Below the pieces are notes generated by a model that saw only the letters and a list, made by a program, of their open reading frames with translations, did not search any database and was not told the DNA's origin. A DNA stretch of 64,000 bases from Diploptera punctata (lineage: Eukaryota; Arthropoda; Insecta; Blattodea; Blaberidae), in assembly GCA_030220185.1 (NCBI GenBank), contig JASPKZ010004955.1:1054001-1118000 (forward strand), given 5' to 3'. The translations under genes were made by a program, and so were the position numbers. Shown piece by piece: positions 53,758 to 63,822 of this stretch; positions within the stretch are counted from its first letter, which is position 1; the number at the start of each line of letters is the position of its first letter.

Positions 53758-54325
53758 TGGTTGAGACAGTGCACTGCCCAAATATCTTTATTCATAGCCA
53801 ATTATCTAGGATTATACTAGATCATAAACATATGCAATTGTTAAAAGTGAGCTATGTTCAAGCTCAAATAACTTGAATTACGCCATCTCAAATTGTGTTT
53901 TCTTTAGTACCATTAGAAAGAGCACATCTTCCTCTACTAGAATCAACTTATTTCATTTTTGAGCCCATTCAATTATGGGATGAAAAGTAAGGTGCCAAAT
54001 ATGCAATTGTTAAAAGTGATCTATGTTCAAACTCCAATAATGTGAATTACGTCATCTCAAATGTTGTTTTTAGTACCATTGGAAAGAGCACATCTTCATC
54101 TACTAGAATCAACTTATTTCATTTTTGAGCCCATTCAATTATGGGATGAAAAGCAAGGTGCTAAAAATGCAATTGTTAAAAGTGAGCTCTGTACTCATAT
54201 AACGTGAATTACGTCATCTCAAATGTTGTTTTCTTTAGTTTCATTAGAAGGAGCACATTTTGTTCTACTAGAATCAACTTATTTCATTTTTGAGCCCATT
54301 CAATTATGGGGTGTAAAGTAAGTTT
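53758..54325 (+). repeat. 168-bp tandem repeats, cluster A (three units)
   Basis: Units start near 53831, 54000 and 54166 (ATGCAATTGTTAAAAGTGA) and share ACGTCATCTCAAATGTTG, GAAAGAGCACATCTTC, CTACTAGAATCAACTTATTT and CCATTCAATTATGGGATGAA blocks. The stretch 53758-53830 before the first unit is a flank that recurs inverted after cluster C. No coding capacity. Clusters B (55228) and C (61768) carry the same repeat in the opposite orientation. Confidence 0.85.
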
Positions 54326-54496
54326 GAACTTAATGAGAAATTACTTGTTGTTCACCACACTGTCAAATAGTGTGACTTACTCAAGTGGCGCTTTAATTTT
54401 TCACCGCGACCACTCACAGTGGGAATGACGGAATATTACGTCAGGGAGTTTCTCGCAAGTCCAGACTAAAACTGTGTAGCGTGTGGAGGGGTAGAA

Positions 54497-55210
54497 TGGC
54501 TTCATTTGTTTTCCAGACTGTTGGAAGGTATAGTGAAACATTTTTTAATTTTTTTTTTTTTTTTTTTCAGTTTTCAATATTTTACCGTTGTATGTTGTCG
54601 GAGTCCGACTGGTTAAATTTCATATTATATAGTGTTTGGAATTCATGATGTCGGCTAGGAAAAAACAGCGTGTTCTAAGAGAATCTATCGATTTCGATTA
54701 ATTGAAAACATTTCTGATTATGAAATTAATGACAGTGATGCAAGTTTTTTCATGGGGAATGAAAGGCGTGCATGGAAGCTTATTGTAGGAAAACCAAGGG
54801 GAAAACGTCCAGACCAAGAATGAGGTGGGAGAATAACATTAACCATGATTTGGACTTGGAGGAAGTAGATTATACAGGGAATGATTGGAAAACATTACCT
54901 CAGGATAGGGATGTGTGGAGAGCTTTATGGACCTACGGTTTCGATAGAGCTAGTGAGTTAGTTGGATGCAAGTTTTTTCAGCGATGTTTCAGTAGAAGGA
55001 TCAACTGACGACGCAAGTAGTAATATTAGTGAAGTTAGGGGAAGTTGTAGAGCTGGAAGGGGGATCAGATAGCGATGTTAATAGCATAGGCCTAAATAGT
55101 GCAGACATAAGTTCCAGTGAATAATAGTCGTTCAGAAGGGCCCAAATTTCAATTTATCGGTACGCCTGGGGTTCAAGTTCTTGTAAAGAAACCCAAAAGA
55201 CACTTTAGAA
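54497..55210 (+). pseudogene. unidentified acidic coding remnant, interrupted by a LINE-A insertion
   Basis: Between repeat clusters A and B, the frame on either side of the LINE insert reads like one protein: ISDYEINDSDASFFSDVS across the target site, then EGSTDDASSNISEVRGSC. Before it, MSARKKQRVLRESIDFD near 54650 is basic and carries a stop. Acidic Ser/Asp-rich N-termini like this are common in transposases (for example piggyBac-like), but there is no diagnostic motif, so I do not assign a family. The inverted repeats on both sides suggest it is the N-terminal part of the gene of the element they bound. Confidence 0.4.
54753..54964 (+). mobile_element. LINE-A 3' insertion with 16-bp target duplication
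   Basis: 212 bases of the LINE-A 3' end (from GGGGAATGAAAGGCGTGC to TTTCGATAGAGCTAGTGAG and on to TTAGTTG) flanked by exact copies of GATGCAAGTTTTTTCA at 54737-54752 and 54965-54980. A heavily 5'-truncated insertion of the kind target-primed reverse transcription makes. The perfect duplication suggests a fairly recent event. Confidence 0.93.
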
Positions 55211-55227
55211 AAAATTGAACAGTATAT

Positions 55228-55572
55228 TTCTAGTCAGCTTGAACATAACTCACTTTCAACAATTGCATATTTGACACCTTACTTTTCATCCCATAATTGA
55301 ATTGGCTCAAAAATGAAATAAGTTGATTCTAGTAGATTAAGATGTGTTCTTTCCCATGGTACTAGAGAAAATAACATTTGAGATGACGTGATTCACATTA
55401 TTTGAGCTTGAACATAGATCACTTTTAACATTTGCACATTTGGCACCTTACTTTTCATCCCATAATTGAAATGTGCTCAAAAATGAAATAAGTAGATGAA
55501 GATGTGCTCTTTCCAATGGTACTAAAAACAACATTTGAGATGACGCAATTCACATTATTCGAGCTTGAACAC
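55228..55572 (-). repeat. 168-bp tandem repeats, cluster B (about two units, inverted)
   Basis: The same repeat as cluster A in reverse complement (TCACTTTTAACATTTGCACA, TTCATCCCATAATTGAA, GAAATAAGTTGATTCTAGTAG). The second unit lacks about 15 bases (AAATAAGTAGATGAAG). Confidence 0.85.
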
Positions 55573-56577
55573 TTTGGGGCAGTACGTTTAAGGCTGTTAA
55601 AAGTCACTAGAGTTCCACTTTGATTTTATTGTGAATTTTTACTTGTCCTACCTCAGTAGCTAGTCGGTTCCTGTTTCAGGGTGAGCGCTGAGACTCCTAT
55701 CTATAACGGGTTCGGAAGGAGAATTGCGTGGGAACAATCACTAATTATTTGAATTATTTCATTTAATTAATCTCTGCCAATTTAAATGCACATTACACTG
55801 TGAAGATAAAACTTTTCTGTCCCTGGCCTTCGATATTTCACTAATGAGGACTAGCAAATGACTTATGAATTTGAGAGATTTCCCTAAGTCCATAATCGTT
55901 GTTACAAGACATTTTAACCAAAAAAAAAATAGATCTTCTTATTATGAGGTGTTGAGTATAAGTGTATTAATTTGTCCTCATGAGTTTCGTATCGAAGTCA
56001 GGACCAATTATTCCCATATATGGTCGTATACCTTAACTCTGATTTTGATTGGTTAGAATATTCAATCACATGTCTTCTAAGGGCGTAAATATTTTATTTA
56101 CATTCCCGCCTACATTTGTGATTTTATTCTCACGGCTAGGGAGCGTGTTTGCCAGCTTGTGCTTTCCGCGATTGTAAATTTGGAGTTTGACGTTTCTCCC
56201 AAACGTGATTGTTGAAGCTAGACCCGGCTTAAGGATTTCAGGTCTAATTAGAGGGGTTACACATTTATGACCTCTTTTTACTTAGGGTTTCAACCGCTTC
56301 TTTGTGAGAACTATTTACCAATACGCTTTTTAATTTCTTTTTAAACTATATTCAGTCATTTCTTATTTATTCATTAAACATATTCCTTAATCACTATACT
56401 AGATTAGGGCCGTATCATATTCGCCTCTTGTTAAAAAAAAAACTAACCTAAAGTTATAATTTTTTTTTTGTTTAACAAAGCTCCCGTTAGAAGACAAGTT
56501 ATTAAATATACTAATTACGTCAATCCAAAATGTATTACACTATTTATTTTCCTACAAGTACCATGTATGGAAATACC

Positions 56578-56608
<31 letters not shown>

Positions 56609-56849
56609 CACAAAACAGTTTATATTATTGAACATGTACCATCCTGGTTTACTTACAGTTTTCTGCATATTACCACTAGAACAACAACAAAACAACATGT
56701 ACACCCTTCGACAAAAAAAATGAGTCATCTCTTGAACGCATATTTCTTCTAAGTCATACTCGGCACAGCGCTGGGTTCAAACTAGGAAACTAGTCATAAT
56801 TGTGCAGCTACTGTTTTATGTGGCATGAACTGAAGACTCTTCTACGTGT
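55573..56849. other. unassigned AT-rich stretch
   Basis: No gene. TGTACACCCTTCGACAAAA at 56697-56715 recurs inverted, with small changes, at 59021-59040, hinting at a larger palindromic or TIR structure around 56.7-59.0 kb. Confidence 0.4.
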
Positions 56850-56927
56850 CACGATAGCTCAGCGGTAAAGCGCGCTGTCACTGTTTCTGTTAATGAAGAT
56901 TGCAGGTTCGCGTCTTCAATTACGCAG
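56850..56927 (+). other. tRNA-like Pol III unit
   Basis: ATAGCTCAGCGGTAAAGCG (A-box-like) and GCAGGTTCGCGTCTTCA (B-box-like), then TTTTTTTT at 56929. The D stem has one mismatch and the T stem is poor. A tRNA-derived pseudogene. Confidence 0.45.
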
Positions 56928-57325
56928 TTTTTTTTCGTGATATTTGTATTAAAACGTTATATGAATTAAATACATTTTATTTCGACACTTGAATTAATCT
57001 ATACTATTTAAGTTCATAATTTTTTTATACCGTTGAGGTTATAACAATGTTAAATTATATATATTTTTTACACGCTTTATATTAGCTTGACCTGTATCTG
57101 TCTATGTGACGAACCTGTATCTATGTAACGGAATCTTTGAACACACTTTTCATCCACTTAAAAACATTGGATCGATTTGAAACTTTGTATACTTGTAAAG
57201 GACCCATTACAGTACAATAATTTCATTATTTTTTCTAAAATCCTGGCCAGAATCTTCGGAAAATCAAAAAAACTAAACACCTGTGTAATTGGTTTAGGAC
57301 TTATCGACTTTTTTTTTACTCAATC

Positions 57326-57413
57326 GTTGTAAGAGCTCAGTTAGTAGAGCGGTGGACTGTAGTGGTATATAATTTCAGCAATCAATAGGTCGCTGGTTCA
57401 AATTCGGACCGGA
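57326..57413 (+). tRNA. tRNA-Tyr(GUA)-like pseudogene with an intron
   Basis: D arm GCTC-AGTTAGTA-GAGC; anticodon stem GTGGA; loop start CTGTAG with anticodon GTA; an 18-base insert (TGGTATATAATTTCAGCA) exactly between positions 37 and 38; then ATCAAT, AGGTC and the T arm GCTGG-TTCAAAT-TCGGA. The insert is where eukaryotic tRNA-Tyr introns sit. The 5' acceptor half (GTTGTAA) does not pair with the 3' half (CCGGAGG), and the T and anticodon stems have mismatches. It is followed by TTTTTTTT. It most likely descends from a genomic tRNA-Tyr gene, not from a retrocopy of the mature tRNA. Confidence 0.7.
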
Positions 57414-57479
57414 GGTTTTTTTTAGAAAAGTATTAAGCGATTAAATTTTCATGGGATTCCGGTTTATGACAATCAATTA

Positions 57480-58050
57480 AACTAAAAATTAAAAAAAATA
57501 AATAATAGTTTAAAAAACTGAAACAACACGCTTTATTAGAAAACCAAACTAAAAAATAAAAAATAAATAATAGTTTAAAAAACTAAAACAACACGCTTTA
57601 TTATAAAACCGAACTAAAAAATAAAAAATAAAATTTAATTTCCAACACGCTTGGGGAAAAAAATTAAAGTGGTCAACAAAAAAATCATCTCTAACACATC
57701 TAGAATAAAACTAGAGTTATCTACAAAAAAAAAATAATTTTACCATCAAAAGCGTTGGGTGCTTTTTATGGTTTTTACGTTTTCTTCTTAGAGACTTTAC
57801 TTTTACCAATATCTGTTTATTATCAAATATAAGTATTAATTGATATAGAGCACCCCACGCTTTTGATATTAAAATTACTTTTTTGTAGATAACTCGAGTT
57901 TTATTCTAGATGTGTTGGAGATTATTGTTTTGTTGACCACTTTAATTTTATCCCAAGCGTTTTGGAAAATAAAATTATTTTTCATTTTTTAGTTACGTTT
58001 TCTAATAAAGCGTGTTGTTTTAGTTTGTTTAAACTATTATTTATTTTTAC
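57480..58050. repeat. long palindrome (inverted repeat with arms over 200 bp)
   Basis: The left arm, about 57550-57765, pairs with the right arm, 57848-58050. Examples: ACAACACGCTTTATTA with TAATAAAGCGTGTTGT, AAAGTGGTCAACAAAA with TTTTGTTGACCACTTT, ACACATCTAGAATAAAACT with AGTTTTATTCTAGATGTGT. The spacer is about 80 bases. The left arm also has a 70-base tandem duplication (57480-57550). Transcription would give a near-continuous hairpin. It abuts Penelope sequence on the right. Confidence 0.85.
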
Positions 58051-58061
58051 CTTGTATATTA

Positions 58062-58380
58062 CCGTCTTCCTCAACTATCTAAAATTTTTGTTGATTTCAC
58101 TCTAGGCCTTTCGATGCATGCTTCATCTTCTGGAGTTGTTGTAGTAGTATTGAATTAACTGTATGTCTAATAGAGGGTTTTGCTTATTAGCACATTTTCG
58201 TTGAGAATGTTTGTATTCTTGGCCTTCTTGATAATTTCGATTTCTTGTAAAATGTTAATTTTGTGTCTGTTGTTTTCTCTGTGTATAATTTACATTGTAT
58301 TCTCGATATTGTTGAAACTGTGGCCGCTTTCTGAAATATGTTTAGCGAAATTTGATTTCATTGTTAAAGGAGGAGGCAAA
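58062..58380 (-). mobile_element. Penelope-like element C-terminal remnant
   Basis: Minus strand from 58380: SNFAKHISESGHSFNNIENT, then HRENNRHKINILQEIEIIK and NTNILNENVLIS. This matches the end of the GIY-YIG endonuclease and C-terminal tail of Penelope proteins (FA.H....H.F..I......  K...LE.IEI.K). One stop interrupts it. About 50 bases after the frame there is a hammerhead-like motif (58106-58133). A different subfamily from 47091-48480. Confidence 0.65.
58106..58133 (-). ncRNA. hammerhead-like motif of a Penelope element (degenerate)
   Basis: Minus strand: CCAGAAGATGAAGCATGCAT then CGAAAGGCC. CAGAAGA stands in the place of CTGATGA, a GATG/CATC stem II with loop AAGCATG follows, and then GAAA. 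The first core box has two substitutions, so it is likely inactive. Its place just after the Penelope C-terminus fits. Confidence 0.35.
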
Positions 58381-58618
58381 TCAAATTTCGCTATTCACCA
58401 GGTTGAATCCAATCGAAAATGTATGGGCTAAGATGAAAATAGAGATGAACTCTAATTGGCCTGCAGATGCACGAAAAACGAAAGATGGCTTATGGGCACA
58501 AATTAAAGACGCCTGGGATGCTCTAGCCGATCGTCCACGTGCCTGTAGAAATTTGATTGAATCAATGTCCCTCAGATCGAGGGCGGCAATAGATGCTGAG
58601 GATTCATACACCCGATGT
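58352..58618 (+). pseudogene. Tc1-like transposase C-terminus
   Basis: The frame reads FTRLNPIENVWAKMKIEMNS, then WAQIKDAWDALADRPRACRN and LIESMSLRSRAAIDAEDSY. LNPIENVW is the Tc1-type third catalytic motif (Glu of DD34E) and the rest is the usual C-terminus. Everything upstream of the Glu is missing; the sequence before it (to 58382) is Penelope. Confidence 0.8.
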
Positions 58619-58795
58619 TGATTTTGTTTTTGTTAAAGTTTCATTTTAGAAGATATTATTTTCTTTCTTCATTTAATTATTAGGTTTTCATTTATGTGTT
58701 TTGTGTTTGCATTAAAGCCATAAAACTCAAATATAAAATTAAATATGAAACTATGTTACAGGCGAAATGTTATCCTAACATTCAGTAAAAAAAAG

Positions 58796-58862
58796 TAGAA
58801 CGGGAATCGAACCCGTGAGGTTACGAACGCAGATGTGTGTTAAACCTCTCGACCACGCAAAC
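58796..58862 (-). other. tRNA-like Pol III unit
   Basis: Minus strand: A-box-like GTGGTCGAGAGGTTTAA, perfect T arm ACGGG-TTCGATT-CCCGT and a TTTTTTTT run right after. No acceptor pairing (GTTCTAC at the 3' end). A tRNA-derived pseudogene. Confidence 0.5.
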
Positions 58863-59459
58863 ACACAAAGGAAAGCTCTCTCTTTTATGTTACTTGAGTG
58901 TGCACTACGTTAACTAGCAAACACCACAGTACAATTACTGAAAACGTGTTAATGTGAATAAGGCTTCTGCGAGTGCTTACGAAGTTCCCCGATCGGTTGA
59001 TAGAATCAAGAGATGACTTCTTTTGTCTAAGGGTGTACATTTAAACTCAATTTGCGATCGGTGGTTAAATCCTTAACTATATTTTTTTATCATTCATAAT
59101 CAACAAAATGTTTTTCTTATTTTAACCCTATGGTTAATTTATACATACCCCATACATATTCTCGTTTTTCACTTTATTATGCGTTCGTTTCTGTTTTAAT
59201 TACGTCACTTTTTTCTCACAGGCTAGGTAATTTCACATAATACGTTTTCCATATATCACTCAATTTATTATTGCAATGTCATGCACATTTTTTAATTATT
59301 ATATCATCCCTTTATATCGTTCGCACTTTCCATGGTTCACACTTTACATATGCACTGGAACTCACTTATTATAAACTAACATTTTTTTAAAATTCCAATT
59401 AGCTACTAATTTATTCTATTTGGGTCATTTATTTCTTTAATTGATTTTATTAAACACAA
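58863..59459. other. unassigned stretch
   Basis: No gene. It contains the inverted partner of the TGTACACCCTT motif near 59030. Confidence 0.4.
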
Positions 59460-60130
59460 TGTGTACATTTAGAGTTTTCACCAGTCTTTTGTAATTTTGG
59501 TGAGAGGCTGAGTTCTGCTTTGGCATTTCATTAGGTGGTACCTGGAGCATGGCTCGTCGCAAAGCTTGCATCTGCAGTCCTCCTTCGGGTCGTGGTATGA
59601 CGGATTCTGACATTTTTCCAGTGGAAACCATGCGCGGCGAAGCGTGTGTATAGGTGGCGAAGTTGGAAGTTCGGTCCTTTCCACGCATCGGTTTTCATCG
59701 CTTCTGTGTCCATTATTTCCATCGGTATTGCATTGGCTTTGTTTTGTCTCTCTTTGATGGCGTCTTTATATGCCTGGGTTTCTGGTAGTTTGAAGCGAAG
59801 CTTTATGTCCTCAATGAAGTAGGTAGGATTCATGTGCTATTCTGTAGGCGTAGCTGTTTCTTGTGTACTTTGAGAGTGACAAGGCCCTCTTGAGATATCT
59901 GGCTTTGACATTCTCCAATTTCTTGAGGTTTTTCGCTGTTAGGTGAATCCAAATTATCTGAATACCGTATGTGGCCGCTGGTGCTACCTTGAGTTGGAAC
60001 AGTGCCATCGCCGTTGGCAGGGACAGTCTCTCAAGCTTGGGGATGTCGTGTATATGCATGGTGAACGTGGTTCCAGTGGTCTGCAGCGTCACTCCCAGGT
60101 ACTTTCTTTAATGAGACCTAGATCTTAATG
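59460..60130 (-). mobile_element. LINE-D reverse transcriptase C-terminal fragment
   Basis: Minus strand: MALFQLKVAPAATYGIQIIW and LEKLENVKARYLKRALSLSK-like (LKKLENVKARYLKRAL, 59880-59960), then ESYLLH. In the next frame come TYFIEDIKLRFKLPETQAYK and NFQLRHLYTRFAAHGFHWKN, and last a Cys/His cluster CRCKLCDEPCSRYHLMKC (59560-59510). This is the region after the RT palm of a LINE family different from A-C. At least two frame changes. The palm with the catalytic Asp pair is absent. Confidence 0.65.
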
Positions 60131-61278
60131 TTGCCATAAATATATTTGCCCTCTTTTAACCAATGCGGTCAATTAACTAAACTTCAATGTAATTTTCAAT
60201 GATTATCCTTTATAAATATGTATATCGGTATTTAATAATAATTCTATATGTTTATATCGCAATCTCAGTTTTCGGAACATTTAAAGATTCCATCATAATA
60301 ATTCATTTCTAAACCTATCTCTTTTTTTTTTTTAAATTAAATAGGCGCTTCCTTTGCTGTGGTCATTGAAAATTTATTCTCAGTATGTTCACTGATCTTC
60401 ATATCCCCTTGAAAATCTAATTCTTCTTTATAGAACTAATTTATTTATCATTCGCATATTATTTTTATTCAATCGATTAAGGTGGAACTTATCCTTATTT
60501 ATTTATTTGTCGGTAACATAATAAAACATTTCATACGCGCAGAACCGTCGCTGTATACAGCATCTTATATCATCGTAGCTCATGTTCGTCAATTTCATTT
60601 TTGACAATTTATCTTTCATTAGTAACACAACTCGACAACACCGGTCGAATCAAAATCATGTCGTCTATCTACCCATAACAATTCTCGCTACCATTTGAGC
60701 GAACGTTTATCATTTAAAAGGACATAAACACCTCCATCGGGTTTTGATCCTGTATCAATTAATTCTTTCACTTTGTCTACGCTATATATTTATCTGTCAC
60801 CAATCATAAACTGTTAAAAGGACGATGCCTTAACCTCTTTCTTAAATTTACGTATGCTTATAACGCTTCCATTTTAATCCTCAAGAATATTATATTTTTA
60901 AGAACATTAACTATGAAGTTATAATGGCACATGTTTATTTTGTGTGTGTATATATAACTTTTATTAATGACATTTAAAAGTTGGGTTTAAACATTTATTT
61001 ATTCATTTCACATCGTATTTGGGTAAGTAACTTGTTTTCGACAAATGAATTTTGTACCTGTGAAGGGAGTGCCTATCTCCGTCTCACTCACACTCTTTCA
61101 TCGTTTATAAACATTTTAAGTTTAGTGAACTGATTTTTATCTCTATTCTAGACTGGGTTCAACGTTTCTTAAATATTCCCGCTACGATCAGCTGTTCGTT
61201 TCTTTGTAATTTTTTTTTGCAATTTATTCTCGTCTCTGTTCTTTTTCACGCTTTAGATTAAGGCAAATATACATGCTA

Positions 61279-61323
<45 letters not shown>

Positions 61324-61619
61324 AAGGGGGGGGGTGCTTCTCGCTCCCTCTGTAAATTTAAATTTTCTTCCCCTGTTTTCGTCAACATTTATCTAGTCTC
61401 ATTATGTTTTCTAGTAAGTACAAATATAAAACCCTTTTAAACTATTTCTCATTAAATTTTCCTAATAACTAATCTGATATATGCATGACCAACACTTCTT
61501 ACATTTATCATACTAATATTAACATATATCGTTTCTGCTTACATATTTTATTTAATTATTTTGCATACCATGCAGATGCATATTAGCGTCTGCAATGAAC
61601 CATTCCTTTTTCTTTTTTT
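60131..61619. other. AT-rich stretch with (ATT)n at 61278-61322
   Basis: No clear gene. The minus strand around 60780-60690 reads ELIDTGSKPDGGVYVLLNDK without diagnostic motifs. A 45-base (ATT)n microsatellite and a G-run (61325-61334) lie near the right end. Confidence 0.4.
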
Positions 61620-61767
61620 TTAACTGAGATATCGGCTGTGAACTCTTTATACGGCCTGAGGAGTTGTAAATGGAATATCCCCATAGTTTTATTTGGGTCG
61701 TCTAAATGATCGACTCGGAAAATGTGTGTACCAAATTGTTGGCTAACAATACCAGGTCCCTTCCAAC
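61620..61767 (-). pseudogene. possible LTR-retrotransposon integrase C-terminus
   Basis: Minus strand: WKGPGIVSQQFGTHIFRVDH then PNKTMGIFHLQLLRPYKEF. W.GP..V.........V....LRPY is the style of the integrase C-terminal domain of gypsy-like elements. It is cut cleanly at 61768 by repeat cluster C. No other pol domain recognised. Confidence 0.4.
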
Positions 61768-62190
61768 TTTTAACAATTGCATATTTGGCACCTTACTTTT
61801 CATCCATAATAATTGAATGGACTAAAAAATGAAATAAGTCGATTCTAGTAGAAGATGATGTGCCCTTACTAATGGAACTAAAGAAAACTACATTTGAGAT
61901 GACACAATTCACGTTATTTGAGCTTGAACATAGATCACTTTTAACAATTGCACATTTAGCACCTTACTTTTCATCCCATAATTGAATGGGCTCAAAAGTG
62001 AAATAAGTTGATTCTAGTAGATGAAGATGTGCTCTTTCTAATGGTACTAAAGAAAACAAAATTTGAGATGACGTAATTCACGTTATTTGAGCTTGAACAT
62101 AGCTCACTTTTAACAATTGCATATGTTTATGATTTAGTATAATCCTAGATAAGTGGCTATGAATAAAGCTATTTGGGCAGTGCACTGTCT
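61768..62190 (-). repeat. 168-bp tandem repeats, cluster C (two units plus flank, inverted)
   Basis: The same repeat as cluster A in reverse complement, starting TTTTAACAATTGCATATTTG. After the second unit, CATATGTTTATGATTTAGTA through GGGCAGTGCACTGTCTCAAC is the complement of the left flank of cluster A (53758-53835). Clusters A and C are thus inverted copies of one terminal region. Confidence 0.85.
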
Positions 62191-62647
62191 CAACCACCAT
62201 TAACAAATTTACCAACTATTAGTCTCCGTTTGTTTTTTGTTCTTGAGATATTTGGTCAAAAAATGGACTAAAATTTGATATGACAGATTTTGTTAGGCAC
62301 TTTGATCCACGCTGGTGACTCCTAAAGTGGACTTCCTTTCGTCGGACTACGGTTTTTGGATTTAGGATAAAAAGTTGTGCAAGACATAGAAATAAAAGAT
62401 CCCCCCACTTGCATTTGCCTTGTAGTAACAAATAATCAAAAATTAAATGTTGCTCGGTTTCTTGATGGATTCATCAAACAGGCCTCCATATGAAAGGCCA
62501 TAATTTCCCAAACACTTGATATATGATTTGAAAATTTGCAGAACTTCATTTTTAGGATGGACATGAAGCCACACCAAGTTTCAGGAAAATTGGTGATGGT
62601 CAGCGTGGATGATATTAAAAATTAGACCACTTGAGATGGAATGACCC
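62191..62647. mobile_element. right end of a TIR element (same terminus as 23691-25055)
   Basis: Ends ACCACTTGAGATGGAATGACC then C at 62647; its complement, GGGTCATTCCATCTCAAGTG, matches the terminus of the element at 23691-25055. Repeat cluster C lies directly inside it, as the related core lies inside the smaller element. The left terminus was not found in the window. Confidence 0.5.
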
Positions 62648-63168
62648 TTCATAGTTACGACGATCTAAAATTATCGCAAATATTATAAACTAAAACATTT
62701 ACTAATAGCTCTGAAACAGTAAACAACAAAAATTTGATTCAAATGTATTTATGTAAAGTGATATCATGTAGTTTAAGGGTGTTATTTCTATAATTAGGAT
62801 ATATTTATTTTTGGTGTCAATTTTCAATGTTATGGCGGTTTATAACAGTTCATAACTTCCAATGAAAAAAAAAATCAGGATATTATTCACATAATAAGGA
62901 TTAATTTCCAGCAATTACTTTTTTGGTAGGGTGAATAGTTCAGACAATATAAACGTTTATTTGATTTTCGTTAAAACCTGGCGGATCAAAGAACTTATGT
63001 TTTTCACTTCACAACCAAGGTCGCGCGCGTAGTTCCCATTGAAACAGCTGACCAGCTTCATCAGCGAATTTTTCTACTCTCATTAAATCTAATAGATTGT
63101 TTAAATCATTAGCAAAGTTATATTGTTGTGCTTATATGAACAAATTATTGTTTTCCGCTACTTATATA
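62648..63168. other. unassigned AT-rich stretch
   Basis: No gene or repeat recognised. Confidence 0.4.
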
Positions 63169-63822
63169 CAGTAAAACTTGTTTAATCCGAAACGTGAATA
63201 ATGCGGAAATCTGTCCAATGTGAACAAATTTATAGGTCCCGGCAAAATAATACTAATTTTACGTGTAGGCCTTTTTTTGTATAAAACGGAATCTGTCCAA
63301 CGGGGAAACGGAATGATATTTCTATACAATTTATAAAAACATGTTTATAAGGCGGAAAGATAGAGAAATAAATTAGTTTCCACTTTATTGAATTCATGTT
63401 AGGCGATTAACAATAAGTTATGATTCCTGCCGCTGGGTGAAGTAGAGTTTCTACCTGTACCTGGAATTTTATTTCGGCCTCACTTCACACCCATCTTGCG
63501 AAATACAGGCTTGTTTAACAAATATTTGGCATGTGACGCCAGTGCACTGTAAAATCTTAAATTAGTTTAATATCTGAGACCGATTGTGTACTTATTTTCT
63601 CAGGTAGCGTTCTGAATTTACGAAATAAAGATGGCTAAATCGTATGTAATATTGTCATTAAATGAAAAGTGAAAGTGATTGAAGATAAAGAAAAAAACAA
63701 ATTCTCGGTACGCGAAATAATAACTAAATTTAAAACAAAAGTTTATGACATTTTAAAACAGAAAAAATAATGGATGCAAGGAAATGGACAAATGAAGGGG
63801 AGGGGGAAACGAAGAAAAAATT
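63169..63822 (+). mobile_element. pogo/Tigger-like element, 5' part with broken transposase N-terminus
   Basis: Starts CAGTAAAACTTGTTTAATCC after a TA (63167-63168), the usual pogo end and target. From the ATG at 63631 it reads MAKSYVILSLNEK. After a one-base frame change it continues VIEDKEKNKFSVREIITKFK then VYDILKQKK and DARKWTNEG, the CENP-B-type N-terminal helix-turn-helix that binds the element ends. The catalytic domain is missing; LINE-A sequence begins at about 63823. Confidence 0.7.

Noticed and set aside
53831..54325. Regularly spaced repeats, considered as a CRISPR-like array
   Set aside because: Units are about 168 bp and contiguous with no spacers, in an animal genome; they are tandem repeats linked to an element.
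58352..58618. Fusion of Penelope and Tc1 proteins in one frame
   Set aside because: The Penelope part is on the opposite strand; the overlap is a junction between two truncated elements.
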